DNA of 64,000 bases from Arthrobacter glacialis (GTDB taxonomy: Bacteria > Actinomycetota > Actinomycetes > Actinomycetales > Micrococcaceae). Location of the stretch: contig NZ_PPXC01000006.1 of NCBI RefSeq assembly GCF_002909445.1, positions 62,001 to 126,000 of the forward strand, read 5' to 3'. Both the position numbers and the translations under genes were made by a program. Positions within the stretch are counted from its first letter, which is position 1. Each line of letters starts with the position of its first letter. This document shows, piece by piece, positions 8,158 to 18,025 of the stretch. The notes beneath the pieces are model-generated. The model was not told the origin of the DNA. It did not search any database and worked only from the letters and a program-made list of their open reading frames with translations.

Positions 8158-9623
8158 GCGCCGATGCCTTGGTTGAGACCCAGGTTGAGGCAAGTACGAC
8201 GGCGGGACTGGTCCGGGGTGCCTGGCGGAAGGAATGCGCTGTCTTCTTGGGTATACCCTTTGCCGAGCCTCCCATGGATCCGTTGCGGTTTGCCGCGCCG
8301 GTGCCGCACGGTCCCTGGGAGGGTGTCCGAGACGCGCTTAATATGGGGGCAACGCCGCAGCGCGGCAATGACGGCGGGATCACGCTAATCCCGGAGCCCT
8401 CCGTCCCAGGGCCCTCCACCCTCAACGTCAACGTGTTCACGCCGTCGCCCGGCATTGCCGCTGGGCTGCCGGTGTTGGTCTACATTCATGGCGGCGGATT
8501 CACGTCGGGATCCCCGGCCAGCACCTGGTACGACGGCACCGCCTTTGCCCGCGATGGCGCCGTCACGGTAGTGATTTCCTACCGCCTGGGCTTTGAGGGT
8601 TTTGGCTGGGTCGAGGGGGCACCCCACAATCGCGGTGTTATGGACTGGATGCTGGCCCTTGAATGGGTGCAGCAGAACGTGGCGGCTTTTGGCGGTGACC
8701 CGGGCCGTGTCACGATCGCCGGCCAGTCGGCTGGCGGCGGTGCCGTGTTGACATTGCTGGGCATGCCGAGCGCGCAAAACCTGTTCAGTGCCGTCTATTG
8801 CTCCTCCGGTGTGGCGGCCGACGTCACGGTGCAGAAGTCCCGCGAATTTGCTGCCAAGCTGGCCGAGCGCGCCGGCGTGGCGGCGACGCGCGCGGGCTTT
8901 GAATCGGTGGACGAGGAAGTGCTGCTGGAATTGCAGAAGAAGGCGACCACGCCGGAGGGCCCGCCCCTGAAGGCTTTGCGGTCGCTGGCAGACGATGGGC
9001 TGATTCTGGGCCCCGTCATGGACGGTGATCTCATCGTCCAGTCCACGATCGAGTCCATCAGGACCGGTGTGGGCGCCGACAAGCCGCTGGTGATTGGTGC
9101 CAACGACGACGAGTTCTCCATGATCTTCGCCGAAGCGAAAAACAAGCTCAAGTGGATCCCGGCAGGCTTCATGCTGGGGCGGATCGGCCTACGGGGGCCC
9201 AAACGGCGCGCGTACCTGCAGGCCAATGCGGAGGTGAAGAGCGGGGGAACCGCCGCTGTTATGGGCCGGTACCTGACCGACTCCATCTTTCGCGCCTTCA
9301 TCCCGCGGCTTCTGGAAGCCCGCGGTAGTGCGTCCACCTGGGTGTACCGTTTCTCCTGGCGTTCCCCGGTGCACGACTGCGCCTTTCACTGCCTGGAGGT
9401 GCCGTTCTTCTTTGACCTTCTCGACACGGAGGGCGTCGCAGCCATCGCCGGTGACAACCCGCCCCCGGCAGTGGCCAACGAGTTGCATGCGGCCGCTTCA
9501 CGTTTCCTGACCGACGGCGACCCCGGCTGGCCAGGCTATGGCACCAAGGGATTGACTAAAGTCTTCGACAGCCCCAGCACGGTGATGGCCAACGGCTACG
9601 CCGCAGTGGTGCCGCTGCTATAG
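8154..9623 (+). CDS. Type B carboxylesterase (para-nitrobenzyl esterase family)
   Basis: This 489-residue alpha/beta hydrolase of the carboxylesterase/cholinesterase family has the oxyanion-hole motif HGGGF at 112-116 and the nucleophile elbow GQSAGG with Ser192. A Glu/Asp and a His later in the chain should complete the triad. It has no signal peptide, so it is intracellular and hydrolyses small carboxylic esters. Start is the GTG at 8154 (MSADAL), overlapped by the stop of the 43-codon ORF. Expression probably depends on the TetR-type operator at 7977-7999. Its 3' end overlaps the converging antiporter gene by 28 bp. Confidence 0.93.
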   Translation: MSADALVETQVEASTTAGLVRGAWRKECAVFLGIPFAEPPMDPLRFAAPVPHGPWEGVRDALNMGATPQRGNDGGITLIPEPSVPGPSTLNVNVFTPSPGIAAGLPVLVYIHGGGFTSGSPASTWYDGTAFARDGAVTVVISYRLGFEGFGWVEGAPHNRGVMDWMLALEWVQQNVAAFGGDPGRVTIAGQSAGGGAVLTLLGMPSAQNLFSAVYCSSGVAADVTVQKSREFAAKLAERAGVAATRAGFESVDEEVLLELQKKATTPEGPPLKALRSLADDGLILGPVMDGDLIVQSTIESIRTGVGADKPLVIGANDDEFSMIFAEAKNKLKWIPAGFMLGRIGLRGPKRRAYLQANAEVKSGGTAAVMGRYLTDSIFRAFIPRLLEARGSASTWVYRFSWRSPVHDCAFHCLEVPFFFDLLDTEGVAAIAGDNPPPAVANELHAAASRFLTDGDPGWPGYGTKGLTKVFDSPSTVMANGYAAVVPLL

Positions 9624-10792
9624 GGCGCTTCCTTGCGCCGGTGGAGCAGCGCCAGCATCGGGAAGAGCAGCACCGACAGCATCCCGGCTCCAATGAGGGC
9701 GGTGGCGATGCCCGACGGCAGCAGGCCGCGCTCCAGTCCAATGGCCGTCACGGCCACGATGACGGGCAGCCCCGTGGCGCTGAAAAGCACCATGGCACGT
9801 TTGTCCCGTGGCGTGGCGCCGACGGGCGCGGCCAACAGATTTGGCAGGCCGCGGACCACCAGGAAAAGCACCAGGAACAGGGGCACCAGGGCCAGTGTCA
9901 GCGGACTGGACAGCAGGGCGTCCACATCAAAGACAACCCCTGTGTTGATGAAGAACACGGGGACAAGAAAACCGAACGCGACGGCGTCGAGCTTGTGCTC
10001 AACCACCTCCCTGTCATGCGGCGCCGCGCCGGATATCAACACGCGCCACAGGACGCCCGCGGAAAACGCGCCGAGCAGCATGTCCAGGCCAAAGGCCATG
10101 CTCAGCCCCACCAGTAGCGCGAGGATCAGCAGCACCAGGCGGACGGCGAACTGGCCGCTGGAATGCAGCGTGGCATTGACCATGCTGTGGATGACCTTGT
10201 TCTCGCCGCGCCCGGTGAGCCAAATGGCGAGCCCGGAAATGAGCACAAAGCCAAGCAACACAACCACCGAATGCCCCAGGCTGTGGCCGCTGAGGAACAG
10301 TGAGATCGCCAGGAGCGGGCCAAATTCCCCCACGGTGCCGATCGCCGTGACAGCCTTGCCAAACGGCGTCGAAAGTTCCTTGGCATCGCGCAGGACAGGC
10401 AAGAGCGTGCCGAGCGCCGTCGAGGAGAGGGCCACTGCAATGAAGACGCCGGCCGCCACGGTGGGTGCAATCAGGATGCCCACCAGCAGGCCGCCAGCGA
10501 GGGAGATGAGCCAAGCGATGCTGGCACGGTTGAGGGGGCGGCCCTTGATCGCGGCAAAATTGATCTCATTGCCGGCCATGAAGAACAGCATGGCCAGGCC
10601 CAGATCGGCGAGGATCTTGACGAACTCGGTGGGTTCCGCCCAACCCAACAGGCTGGGACCGATCATGATGCCCAGGGCGATTTCAAACACCACCAAGGGC
10701 ACTTTGGCTACCTTGCCAATGGCAGCGGCCAACAGGGGAGCGGCGGCGGCAACCAGCGGAATGACCATCAAACTAAGCAACAGACCATCCAC
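9596..10792 (-). CDS. CPA2-family cation:proton antiporter
   Basis: This 398-residue membrane protein with about twelve to thirteen hydrophobic segments has the layout of KefB/Sodium-hydrogen exchanger (CPA2) transporters: GIMIGPSLLGW near 42-52, FFMAGNEI near 70-77, and FINTGVVFDVDALL in the second half. It lacks the C-terminal TrkA-N regulatory domain of Kef proteins. It likely exchanges Na+ or K+ for protons. Start is GTG at 10792 with GGAGG seven bases upstream. The last 28 bp overlap the end of the esterase gene on the other strand. Confidence 0.88.
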   Translation of the reverse strand: MDGLLLSLMVIPLVAAAAPLLAAAIGKVAKVPLVVFEIALGIMIGPSLLGWAEPTEFVKILADLGLAMLFFMAGNEINFAAIKGRPLNRASIAWLISLAGGLLVGILIAPTVAAGVFIAVALSSTALGTLLPVLRDAKELSTPFGKAVTAIGTVGEFGPLLAISLFLSGHSLGHSVVVLLGFVLISGLAIWLTGRGENKVIHSMVNATLHSSGQFAVRLVLLILALLVGLSMAFGLDMLLGAFSAGVLWRVLISGAAPHDREVVEHKLDAVAFGFLVPVFFINTGVVFDVDALLSSPLTLALVPLFLVLFLVVRGLPNLLAAPVGATPRDKRAMVLFSATGLPVIVAVTAIGLERGLLPSGIATALIGAGMLSVLLFPMLALLHRRKEAPYSSGTTAA

Positions 10793-11181
10793 TGCGGTTC
10801 CTCCAGTTCAACGAATGTTGTGGCTCAGTCTTGCAGGACGACGGCCCCACCGCCACACCGTCTAACGATCGAGTCGACCGGTGGCAAGGGGCGGATGATA
10901 AGAAGGAGTAACGCGAAGTCCGTTTGGTTGGTCGTTCCGCAATCAACGCATCCAGGCAGTGCAGACAACTACGGATATCCGGTGCTGTCGCCTTCGACGC
11001 ACAGGCCGTCATGGCCGCTAAGGGTCGGTTTCGGATCTAGTACCTGTCGCGCTCCGAGGCCACCCGAGACGGCGTCCCCACGGGGGAATTTTGGCGCACA
11101 GGAGGAGGTTCGATCTATTGGGACAGCTGCCACATGAGCTACCGGCACCCAGACCACTGAACATTATCGAAAGGAAGAGGA
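10793..11181. other. Intergenic, no gene recognised
   Basis: This is a 389-bp divergent gap between the antiporter and the Rossmann-fold gene. Short open frames on both strands read as low-complexity shadows. AAGGAAGAGGA directly before 11182 is the ribosome site of the next gene. No other feature is seen. Confidence 0.5.
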
Positions 11182-11898
11182 ATGCCAACGCTTGGAATTA
11201 TCGGAAGCGGCAACATCGGATCGGCAATCGCTCGATTAGCCGTTGCATCGAATATGAACGTGGTCATTGCGAACTCCCGTGGCGTGGAATCGCTTCGGGA
11301 ACTCATTACCGAGCTCGGACCACTGGCCAAGGCTGGCACAGTTGAAGAAGCGGCCAATTCCGGAGACGCAATAGCGCTTTCCATTCCGCTAACCGCTGTC
11401 AAGGATCTACCCGCCGGATTACTGCGCGGCAAGATTGTCTTAGACACCAGCAACTACTATCCCTTCCGCGATGGCCGCATTGCTGACCTCGACACCGGAA
11501 CGACGACCACTAGTGAGTTGGTGGCGAGATGGCTCGATGGAGCGCGCTATGTGAAAGCCTTCGGCAACATCCTTGCGCACCACATTCCCCTACTTTCCCG
11601 ACCCAGTGGTGCTCCTGATCGATCCGCGCTTCCCATCGCGTCCAATGACGCCCAGACCAAAAGCCAGGCGGCGGCAATCATTGAACGCCTTGGGTTCGAC
11701 ACTCTAGATGCAGGTACGCTCGCGGAGACGTGGACGTTCGAACCTGAGTCCGCAGGATACACGCGCATATATCTCGCGGACCAGAGCACACCCGATGACC
11801 AGCTACTTTCCTCAACTCCAGGCCCGACGCCAGCGGATCAGGTCAAGGCCGCACTGGATTCCGCGACTCGTGTGAACGTCGCCGAACGCGCCTTCTAA
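11182..11898 (+). CDS. NADPH-dependent F420-reductase-like Rossmann protein
   Basis: This 238-residue NAD(P)-binding protein opens with IIGSGNIGSAIARLA (residues 5-19), the glycine-rich loop of the F420-dependent NADP oxidoreductase family. A VVIANSRG segment that should contact the 2'-phosphate of NADP follows, and then VLDTSNYYPFRDG, typical of the group. Such proteins reduce F420 or are orphan NADPH oxidoreductases. No F420 genes are nearby, so the substrate is open. AAGGAAGAGG before the ATG fixes the start. It is monocistronic. Confidence 0.85.
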   Translation: MPTLGIIGSGNIGSAIARLAVASNMNVVIANSRGVESLRELITELGPLAKAGTVEEAANSGDAIALSIPLTAVKDLPAGLLRGKIVLDTSNYYPFRDGRIADLDTGTTTTSELVARWLDGARYVKAFGNILAHHIPLLSRPSGAPDRSALPIASNDAQTKSQAAAIIERLGFDTLDAGTLAETWTFEPESAGYTRIYLADQSTPDDQLLSSTPGPTPADQVKAALDSATRVNVAERAF

Positions 11899-12838
11899 GT
11901 TGCCCGACCTCGCTCCTGGGGTCCACGAGCGCCGCGGCAAGACAGCGAATCAGCCATTTTAAGAAGCGGCAGCGACTATTTGAAAGTGACCGGTACATTC
12001 CTTGTCCGCCAAGGGTTCCTTTTCCGGGCTGCTTTGGGGGTCTGCCCGGCAGGACGGCAATCGGGTTGGAATGCGCCTGTCGCAGCCTAAAGTCGTAAGG
12101 CCAGGGAAATCCCCGGAATCTCGTTGGCCTCAGGCCAAGAGGCGTCGTTCAGCGTCAAAAACCGTTCGATTCCGTGGAAACGCGGGTAGGCGGACCTCGT
12201 TGACATGTCACGGTTTGCCAGGGCTTTTGATGGGAGAACGTGAGTAAAACCGGACGCTGATCTGCCAAATATCGTGGAACCTCTTATTTGATGACCGTTC
12301 GCAGGTGTACCCGCATAGCTATTGGCATGTCGACGGTTGCGAGAGGAGGTCATTCTTCCTTCCGCAATCCGGGTGGTTCAAGGCGCGGGTTCGTGCCGGC
12401 CATCCAAGCTGTCTCCTCCGGCAGGAAAATCTGACTTTCGCTGCCATAGCTCAGGGAGGATGAGTGAAGATAGTCAAGAAAATGACCCCCAAATTGGGTC
12501 TGGTCGGCCGCCCACGCCGTCCTGAATCGGGCTCACTGTAGAGAGCCGAGCTGCGAATGATCGGTACGTCACGCAATACCCCCACTGGCCTGATGTGCAT
12601 TGCGTGGACGACAACAGAATATTCGCCTTGCCCGCGCTACGCGATGGCCTATCGTAGCGTGGGTTTTCGATGATGACACCCGGAGATGCCGATCATCGAA
12701 GGTGAGTGTCGCCGTCGGGCAGTAGGCTGCATATTGTCCAGCAAATAGTTGAAGCTACAAGTAAATGGTGTATCTTTAGAGCATGGGCCGCGTTCTGGTT
12801 TGTGGTCACGATGAAGTCAATTACCCCAAGGAGTGCGA
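11899..12838. other. Long intergenic region without a recognisable gene
   Basis: This is 940 bp with only weak frames. A minus-strand frame at 12087-12353 (88 codons) reads somewhat protein-like but has no ribosome site and no recognised family. It may be a decayed gene. The last 60 bp contain the ribosome site of the hydrolase at 12839. Confidence 0.4.
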
Positions 12839-13489
12839 ATGAACACCACCCTGCGCGACGTGCGCCCGCCCGGCTGGACCGAAAATGACGTTCCTGAGGC
12901 GATGGTACTTTTCCTGCACGGCTTCGGTTCCAATGAACTCGATTTGGCTTCACTGGTACCTGCGCTGGGACTCAAGCAGCCCTGGGCATCGCTGCGCGCG
13001 CCGCTTGATCTGGGCAACGGTGGCGCGGCGTGGTTTCAAATTACGACGCCTGGTGCCCCGGATGCGGAGCCCGTTGAACAAGCAAGCGAGGCGATCTGGG
13101 CTTGGATTGATGCGAACGTGGACCCCGCAACCCGCATAGTGCCCATCGGATTCTCGCAGGGCGGCCTCATGGCAAGCCAACTGCTTCGCACCCGGCCGGA
13201 GCGGGTGGTTGCACCGGTTGTGTTGGGAGGATTTGTTCTCGGAGCACCACAGCCCGGAGATGGTGTTCTTCTTGAGCAGCGGCCCGCCCTTTTCTGGGGA
13301 CGAGGTGCCGAAGACCGAGTCATCGCGCCGGTTGCCATTGCCCGTAGCAGCGAGTTCTTTCCGCAGCACACCAGTCTCAACGAGCAGGTCTACCCTGGGC
13401 TGGGCCACGGCATCAATGCTGTCGAGCTCGGCGACGTGCGTGACTTCCTGGCCCTCGAGGTGGGTGCCCACGAGTCGGCCACGGCATGA
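12839..13489 (+). CDS. Phospholipase/carboxylesterase-type alpha/beta hydrolase
   Basis: This 216-residue alpha/beta hydrolase of the YpfH/acyl-protein-thioesterase group has LHGFGSNE at 27-34 (oxyanion region) and GFSQGG with nucleophile Ser106. A late Asp (in GAEDRVIAP) and His (in PGLGHGI) complete a triad. AAGGAG followed by five bases selects the ATG at 12839; the frame is also open from a GTG six bases earlier. The stop overlaps the ATG of the flavin monooxygenase as ATGA, so the two form an operon. Such pairs occur in ring-cleavage or detoxification loci, but the substrate is not evident. Confidence 0.9.
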   Translation: MNTTLRDVRPPGWTENDVPEAMVLFLHGFGSNELDLASLVPALGLKQPWASLRAPLDLGNGGAAWFQITTPGAPDAEPVEQASEAIWAWIDANVDPATRIVPIGFSQGGLMASQLLRTRPERVVAPVVLGGFVLGAPQPGDGVLLEQRPALFWGRGAEDRVIAPVAIARSSEFFPQHTSLNEQVYPGLGHGINAVELGDVRDFLALEVGAHESATA

Positions 13490-14478
13490 CCCTCGAGACG
13501 CCGTTCGAGATCGGCATCTTTACCTTCGGTGAGCGCACCCGCGACATTCTTGAGTGGGCCCGTGTGGCTGATGAGGCCGGGTTGGAAGTTTTCGGTGTCG
13601 GTGAGCACCACCGGGAGGACTTTGCCGTTTCCTCACCCGCCGTGCTCCTGGCAGCCGCAGCGGCGCAAACCAAGCACATCCGTTTGACCAGCACCGTGAC
13701 GGTTCTTTCGAGCGCCGATCCCGTCCGCGTCTTTGAAGACTTTGCCATGCTGGATCTCATCAGTGCCGGGAGGGCCGAGATCACAGCCGGCCGGGGAGCC
13801 TACCTGGAGTCGTTCCCGCTGTTTGGCCAGCAGTTGGATCGATACGACGAGTACTTTGAGGACAGGCTCGAACTGCTCCTGCGGATCCGCGACGAAAATC
13901 CCGTCACATGGAAGGGGACTACGCGGCCGCCACTCGTTGACGCCGGGGTCTGGCCTCGGCCGGCCCAGGCTTCCCTGCCCATCTGGGCTGCTGTTGGCGG
14001 GACCCCGGGCTCGGCCGAGCGGGCAGGGCGGCTGGGCATGCCGCTGTACCTGGCCATCCTGGGCGCGCCGGAACGGTTTGGGCCGCTGGCGCAGTTGTAC
14101 CGCAGTGCGGCTGTTGCTGCTGGCCGTGGGCCCGGGCGGATAGGTGTCACCTCCCACTTCTATGTTGCGGAGACCTCGCAGGGGGCCAAGGGCACTTTCT
14201 TTCCGCACTACTCTTCGTACATTGAGCAGAACATGCCACGGGCGGGCCGGCTGGACCGCCCCAGCTTTGACGCGTGGGCCGGTCCGCGGGGAGCGCTCTT
14301 CGCGGGCAGCCCTGCTGAAATTGTCGAGAAAATCCTGTGGGAGCACGAGATTTTGGGGCACACCCGGTTTCTCGCCCAGGTGGGACTCGGCGGACTGTCG
14401 CAGGCGGGAACCCTGCGCTCCATCGAATTGCTTGCCACCGAGGTCCTGCCGGCTGTGCGGGCGGCGTTGCAGGGATAA
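13486..14478 (+). CDS. Luciferase-like (LLM class) flavin monooxygenase
   Basis: This 330-residue TIM-barrel flavin-dependent oxidoreductase of the bacterial luciferase family has GVGEHHRED near residues 36-44, the barrel strand with conserved EHH, followed by LTSTVTVLSSADPVRVFEDFAMLD and the ITAGRGAYLESF loop. The family uses FMNH2 or F420H2 to oxygenate substrates. It overlaps the upstream hydrolase by ATGA. Substrate unknown. Confidence 0.9.
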   Translation: MTLETPFEIGIFTFGERTRDILEWARVADEAGLEVFGVGEHHREDFAVSSPAVLLAAAAAQTKHIRLTSTVTVLSSADPVRVFEDFAMLDLISAGRAEITAGRGAYLESFPLFGQQLDRYDEYFEDRLELLLRIRDENPVTWKGTTRPPLVDAGVWPRPAQASLPIWAAVGGTPGSAERAGRLGMPLYLAILGAPERFGPLAQLYRSAAVAAGRGPGRIGVTSHFYVAETSQGAKGTFFPHYSSYIEQNMPRAGRLDRPSFDAWAGPRGALFAGSPAEIVEKILWEHEILGHTRFLAQVGLGGLSQAGTLRSIELLATEVLPAVRAALQG

Positions 14479-14797
14479 TCACTGGAAATTCTGGCCGAGC
14501 CGGGTGAACAACATGCGGCACTGCCGTACCGCCCCGCGCCGCTCCAGGCAGTACAGGGATCCGCTTGTAGGACGGGATCACCGCTTCACCCTCGAGTCGA
14601 GGAATTTCGGGGGCAACCCCATATAAATCGCAGCTGCGGCAGGCATCTGCAGCGGTATTTTGAATGAGGCGTTGGCGGGATGTTGGACATGAAGCCCGGG
14701 GTTACGGTGACGTGGGGCGTCGTTCGCATGGTCCTCCCGCTATCTGGATTCTGATGGGTCTGGTTACTTGCCAAAATCCGCGTGTGTCCGTGGCCTT

Positions 14798-15050
14798 TCA
14801 TTGTTTCCAAAGACCGTGGATATCGATGATGATGTCATCGAGATCGACCAGAACGTCGCCGTCCATCCCCACCACGACGGGGGTGTTCGCGGCAAGCCCA
14901 GACAGGAACCGGGGCGCTACGACTCCCAGCTGGCGGACGTGCCCGAACGTGAACGTGCGCAGGAACGAGCCCAGCGCCCGGGGTGCGTAGCAGTCGGCGA
15001 ACAGCCTGCCCATCCCGCCGGCTGGCGCAGCCCCGCATCCAGGACAACTA
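14798..15050 (-). pseudogene. IS1380-family transposase fragment
   Basis: Minus-strand residues around SFLRTFTFGHVRQL, RFLSGLA and VDLDDIIIDIHG match the N-terminal part of IS1380-type DDE transposases as I know them (the family has FTFGHVRQL and a VDxDDTI.E.HG motif holding the first catalytic Asp). Only about 75 residues remain: the frame starts near 15013 and ends in TGA at 14798, right after the first Asp region. The N-terminal ~70 residues and all of the C-terminal two thirds are missing. This is a dead remnant. The flanks 14479-14797 hold nothing else recognisable. Confidence 0.65.
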
Positions 15051-15065
15051 TCGGAGGATCGAGGT

Positions 15066-16742
15066 TCAGCCGGCCCGGGTGAAAACGCCGAGCCCGTGAG
15101 GCTCCTGCCCAGGCCCCGGGAACTTGTTGAAGTACGTCAGGGTGACCCCGGTGATCTGCCCATCCTTGCGGACGAAGACCGCCGAGGAGAGTGAACCGGG
15201 GAGCGCATTCTCACCGGTGGGCACGAAGGACAGCATGTCGCCGTTCCACGGATCGATCTTGAACGTGTAGCCGCCCTCGGGGCCGAGCGCGCCGGTGAGG
15301 GTACCGTTCTCCTCAGTCACGACGAATTTGCCGAAGTAGGGGCTCGTGTACGTGCCGACGTAGTCGCCGGCCGGACCCGCTGCCGCGGCGCCTGTGGGGG
15401 GCTTCTCGCCGACGAGGTCGCCCGCCGGGTCGGCGAAGTCCGCGAAGACGGTGGGCCACAGGTCCAACCAGGGGCGTGTCTCCTCACCGAACTGAACGAG
15501 GTCGACGAATTCCGCAACGACCGCCTCCGGAACTCCCGACGGCGCTCCGTTCGTGAGCACGACTATCCCGAGGTTCAGATCGGGGATCATCGTGGCATTG
15601 GTGGCGGTACCCCACCCGAATGCGCCGGAGTGGCTGATGTTGACGCGGCCGGTCACGGTGGCACCGACGTTCGTGCCGAAGCCGTAGTGCGAGGTGCGCG
15701 ATGTCAGGTTCTTGGCATCGCCGCCGGTGATCGAGTGGGCGGAATAGGTCTTTGCGAGCACGAGCGGGTCGATGAATTCAGCGCCGTCGACCTCTCCGTT
15801 GGCCAGCACCATATTCATCCACTTCGCAATGTCGCCGGCAGTGGAGGCGACACCGCCTGCGGGAGCCTCGGCATCAGCGTCACGGTCGAACAGCTGCTCG
15901 TACTTTCCTTCTCCGGTCCGCGCGTGCATCGCCGCGCGATCATCTGCGGCGAGGTATTCGTCATGGACGGTGGTCGTCGAAGTCATGCCGAGCGGCTCGA
16001 ACAGCAGTTCGTGCGCGGTCTGCGCCCACGTTTGCCCGCGCGACGCCGCGACCGCTTGGCCGCCCACGGTCAATCCGAAGTTGGAGTACTGGTATGTGTC
16101 GCGGAACGACGCCAGAGGAATCTGGTTCATGCGGGCCATGATGTAGTCGACATCGAAGCCGATGTCCTCGAGGTCATCGCCGCCACCGGTTGGAATGCCG
16201 GTGCGGTGCGAGAAGAAATCGGCGATCTTTCCATGCTCGGTCACATACGGATCCTTCAGTGCGAAGTCGGGGAGGTATTTGACGACCGGATCCTCCCACG
16301 ACAGGTCGGCGTCTTCGGTGATCGCTTTGGCCGCAACGCTCGACGAGAGGGGCTTGGACAAAGACGCGATCTGAAACACGGTCTTGACGTCTACGGGTTC
16401 CTTCGTCGTTACGTCCCGCACACCGTATCCCTCTTCGAACACAACTTTGCCGTTCGAGACGACAGCGACTCCCGCGCCGGGCACTCCTGTCTGCTTGAGC
16501 GCCTTCTCGATGAACTGGGGAAGGGCAGCGACGGCCGCGGCCACTGCCGTGTCACGATCCGTGTAAAGATCGACGACGTCCTGACTGGGTGCTTGGCCGA
16601 TGGTGACGGCGGGCCCGCTCGAGGACGCCGGTTCTCCGGTTGTACCCGCGGTGCACGCCGCCATTCCCAGCGTGAGTGCTGCCACCGTCGAGACGGCGAC
16701 AATACGTGCGATGCCCTTGTTCGTGCTGCTCATGCCGTTCAT
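15066..16742 (-). CDS. Secreted lipoprotein serine hydrolase (beta-lactamase / class C PBP fold)
   Basis: This 558-residue protein has a lipoprotein signal (LGMAAC, Cys30) and a PF00144-type domain. SLSK at 127-130 gives the catalytic Ser/Lys, YSN at 219-221 the second motif, and HSG near 385 the third. About 100 residues after the catalytic domain resemble the beta-barrel add-on seen in D-aminopeptidases and EstB-like esterases. It should act outside the membrane on peptides or esters; true beta-lactamase activity is uncertain. GGAGG seven bases before the ATG at 16742 fixes the start. The gene is divergent from a helix-turn-helix regulator that may control it. Confidence 0.9.
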   Translation of the reverse strand: MNGMSSTNKGIARIVAVSTVAALTLGMAACTAGTTGEPASSSGPAVTIGQAPSQDVVDLYTDRDTAVAAAVAALPQFIEKALKQTGVPGAGVAVVSNGKVVFEEGYGVRDVTTKEPVDVKTVFQIASLSKPLSSSVAAKAITEDADLSWEDPVVKYLPDFALKDPYVTEHGKIADFFSHRTGIPTGGGDDLEDIGFDVDYIMARMNQIPLASFRDTYQYSNFGLTVGGQAVAASRGQTWAQTAHELLFEPLGMTSTTTVHDEYLAADDRAAMHARTGEGKYEQLFDRDADAEAPAGGVASTAGDIAKWMNMVLANGEVDGAEFIDPLVLAKTYSAHSITGGDAKNLTSRTSHYGFGTNVGATVTGRVNISHSGAFGWGTATNATMIPDLNLGIVVLTNGAPSGVPEAVVAEFVDLVQFGEETRPWLDLWPTVFADFADPAGDLVGEKPPTGAAAAGPAGDYVGTYTSPYFGKFVVTEENGTLTGALGPEGGYTFKIDPWNGDMLSFVPTGENALPGSLSSAVFVRKDGQITGVTLTYFNKFPGPGQEPHGLGVFTRAG

Positions 16743-16949
16743 GTCGCTGCCTCCGGTTGACTATCTGCTAGCGGAGTCCATGGCTTCCTACGCGCGCATA
16801 CGAAGTTATGGCTTCCGGTGCCCATAGAGATAATTGTGCATGGACGGAAGCGGACACAACAACCACCTCTTCCGGACATGGCCTCTAGAGGGCGTCCGGA
16901 TCCGGTCACATGCGCCATAATGGTTTCTACACGCGCTCCGGAGGTGGAC

Positions 16950-17897
16950 ATGGAAGATAGGGAACTGCTCGAACTGATCTACCGCAGCCGCCCTGAGACG
17001 GTGGCGGAGCTAGCCACCACTGCGCACGCGGATGAGGGCGAGGCCGCCGACGCCGTTGCGCGTCTCGCGCGCGGAGGTGCGATTTCGGTGCGCGATGGCA
17101 TGATCGCGTACGCTACGCCGGCGATGTGGACGGCCGACGTCGTCGAACGCGAAATGCGTGCGATGCGGCAGACGGCGGACGAGGCTGCCTCGCGAATCGA
17201 GGCGCTCGTTGCAGACCTACCGGCTCTGCTGCGTCACTGGGCTGTGGGCGAGGCCTCCGGTGATCTCGTTCCCGTTTTCGTGCGACATGGGCCGCAGGCG
17301 GCAGAAGACCTCTGGTACGACATTGCGCGGGAGGGCAGCGACACGGCCTGGTCAGTGCTTCCCGATCTCGGACGCTACTTGCAGACCGATCCCGCGCGCG
17401 CCAGCCGTTTTGCGGAGATGTTCGCCGGCAAGCGATCGGTGCGAGCCATTCTCCCGCGTTCGATGGCAGGGGACGCCCGGCTCGTGGCGATCGCCGAGCG
17501 CTACGTGGCCGTTGGGGTGGAGTTCCGCGTTCTCGACGGCCTTCCGAGTTGGTTCTGGATTGATGGCGACGTGCTCGCCTTGCCGATCGAATGGGGCGAG
17601 GGGTGGCCGTCCAGCGTGGTCGGAGTCCGTAGCGCGTCCCTCGCCGAGTTGGGCCGAAGCCTGTTCCGCGAGCTCTGGCGACGCGGCGAGCCGGTCGGTG
17701 GTGTGGAGCAGCCGTGGGCGCCGCTTCTTGTGCTGATGAAGCAGGGCGTCACTCTCGACGCGGCATCTCGCAGGCTCGGGATCAACCCCCGAACGGGTCG
17801 GCGTCGGATTGCGGCGGCAATGGAGCAGTACGGCGTGTCCACATTGTTCGCCTTGGGTGTGGCGTGGGCCGCGGACGGGAAGCCCACCGCGCGCTGA
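16950..17897 (+). CDS. Helix-turn-helix regulator (TrmB/LuxR-like layout)
   Basis: This 315-residue protein has an N-terminal winged-helix-like region (residues 1-50: LLELIYRSRPETVAELA) followed by a helical linker, a central domain with AEMFAGKRSVRAILPRS and RVLDGLPSWFWIDGDVLALP, and a C-terminal LuxR-type helix-turn-helix (LLVLMKQGVTLDAASRRLGI). The two-HTH plan is that of actinobacterial TrmB-like/LuxR regulators. GGAGG at 16940-16944 selects the ATG at 16950, although the frame opens at 16818. It is divergent from the serine hydrolase; the 207-bp gap has the direct repeat ATGGCTTCC near 16780 and 16808, a possible operator. Confidence 0.75.
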   Translation: MEDRELLELIYRSRPETVAELATTAHADEGEAADAVARLARGGAISVRDGMIAYATPAMWTADVVEREMRAMRQTADEAASRIEALVADLPALLRHWAVGEASGDLVPVFVRHGPQAAEDLWYDIAREGSDTAWSVLPDLGRYLQTDPARASRFAEMFAGKRSVRAILPRSMAGDARLVAIAERYVAVGVEFRVLDGLPSWFWIDGDVLALPIEWGEGWPSSVVGVRSASLAELGRSLFRELWRRGEPVGGVEQPWAPLLVLMKQGVTLDAASRRLGINPRTGRRRIAAAMEQYGVSTLFALGVAWAADGKPTAR

Positions 17898-18025
17898 GCG
17901 GTGGTGCCTTCGACCGCCGTCGTGTCAGGACGGATCGTAGAATGGCCTCATCATGACTGCGCCACACCTAGGCGCTCGAACCTGCGCCAGAGATTGCGCG
18001 AGCACCTTAGAGTCTCGTCGGTCTG

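Noticed and set aside
15630-16760. 376-codon plus-strand frame opposite the serine hydrolase
   Set aside because: The minus-strand frame has SxxK, YSN, a lipobox and a ribosome site; the plus-strand frame has none of these.
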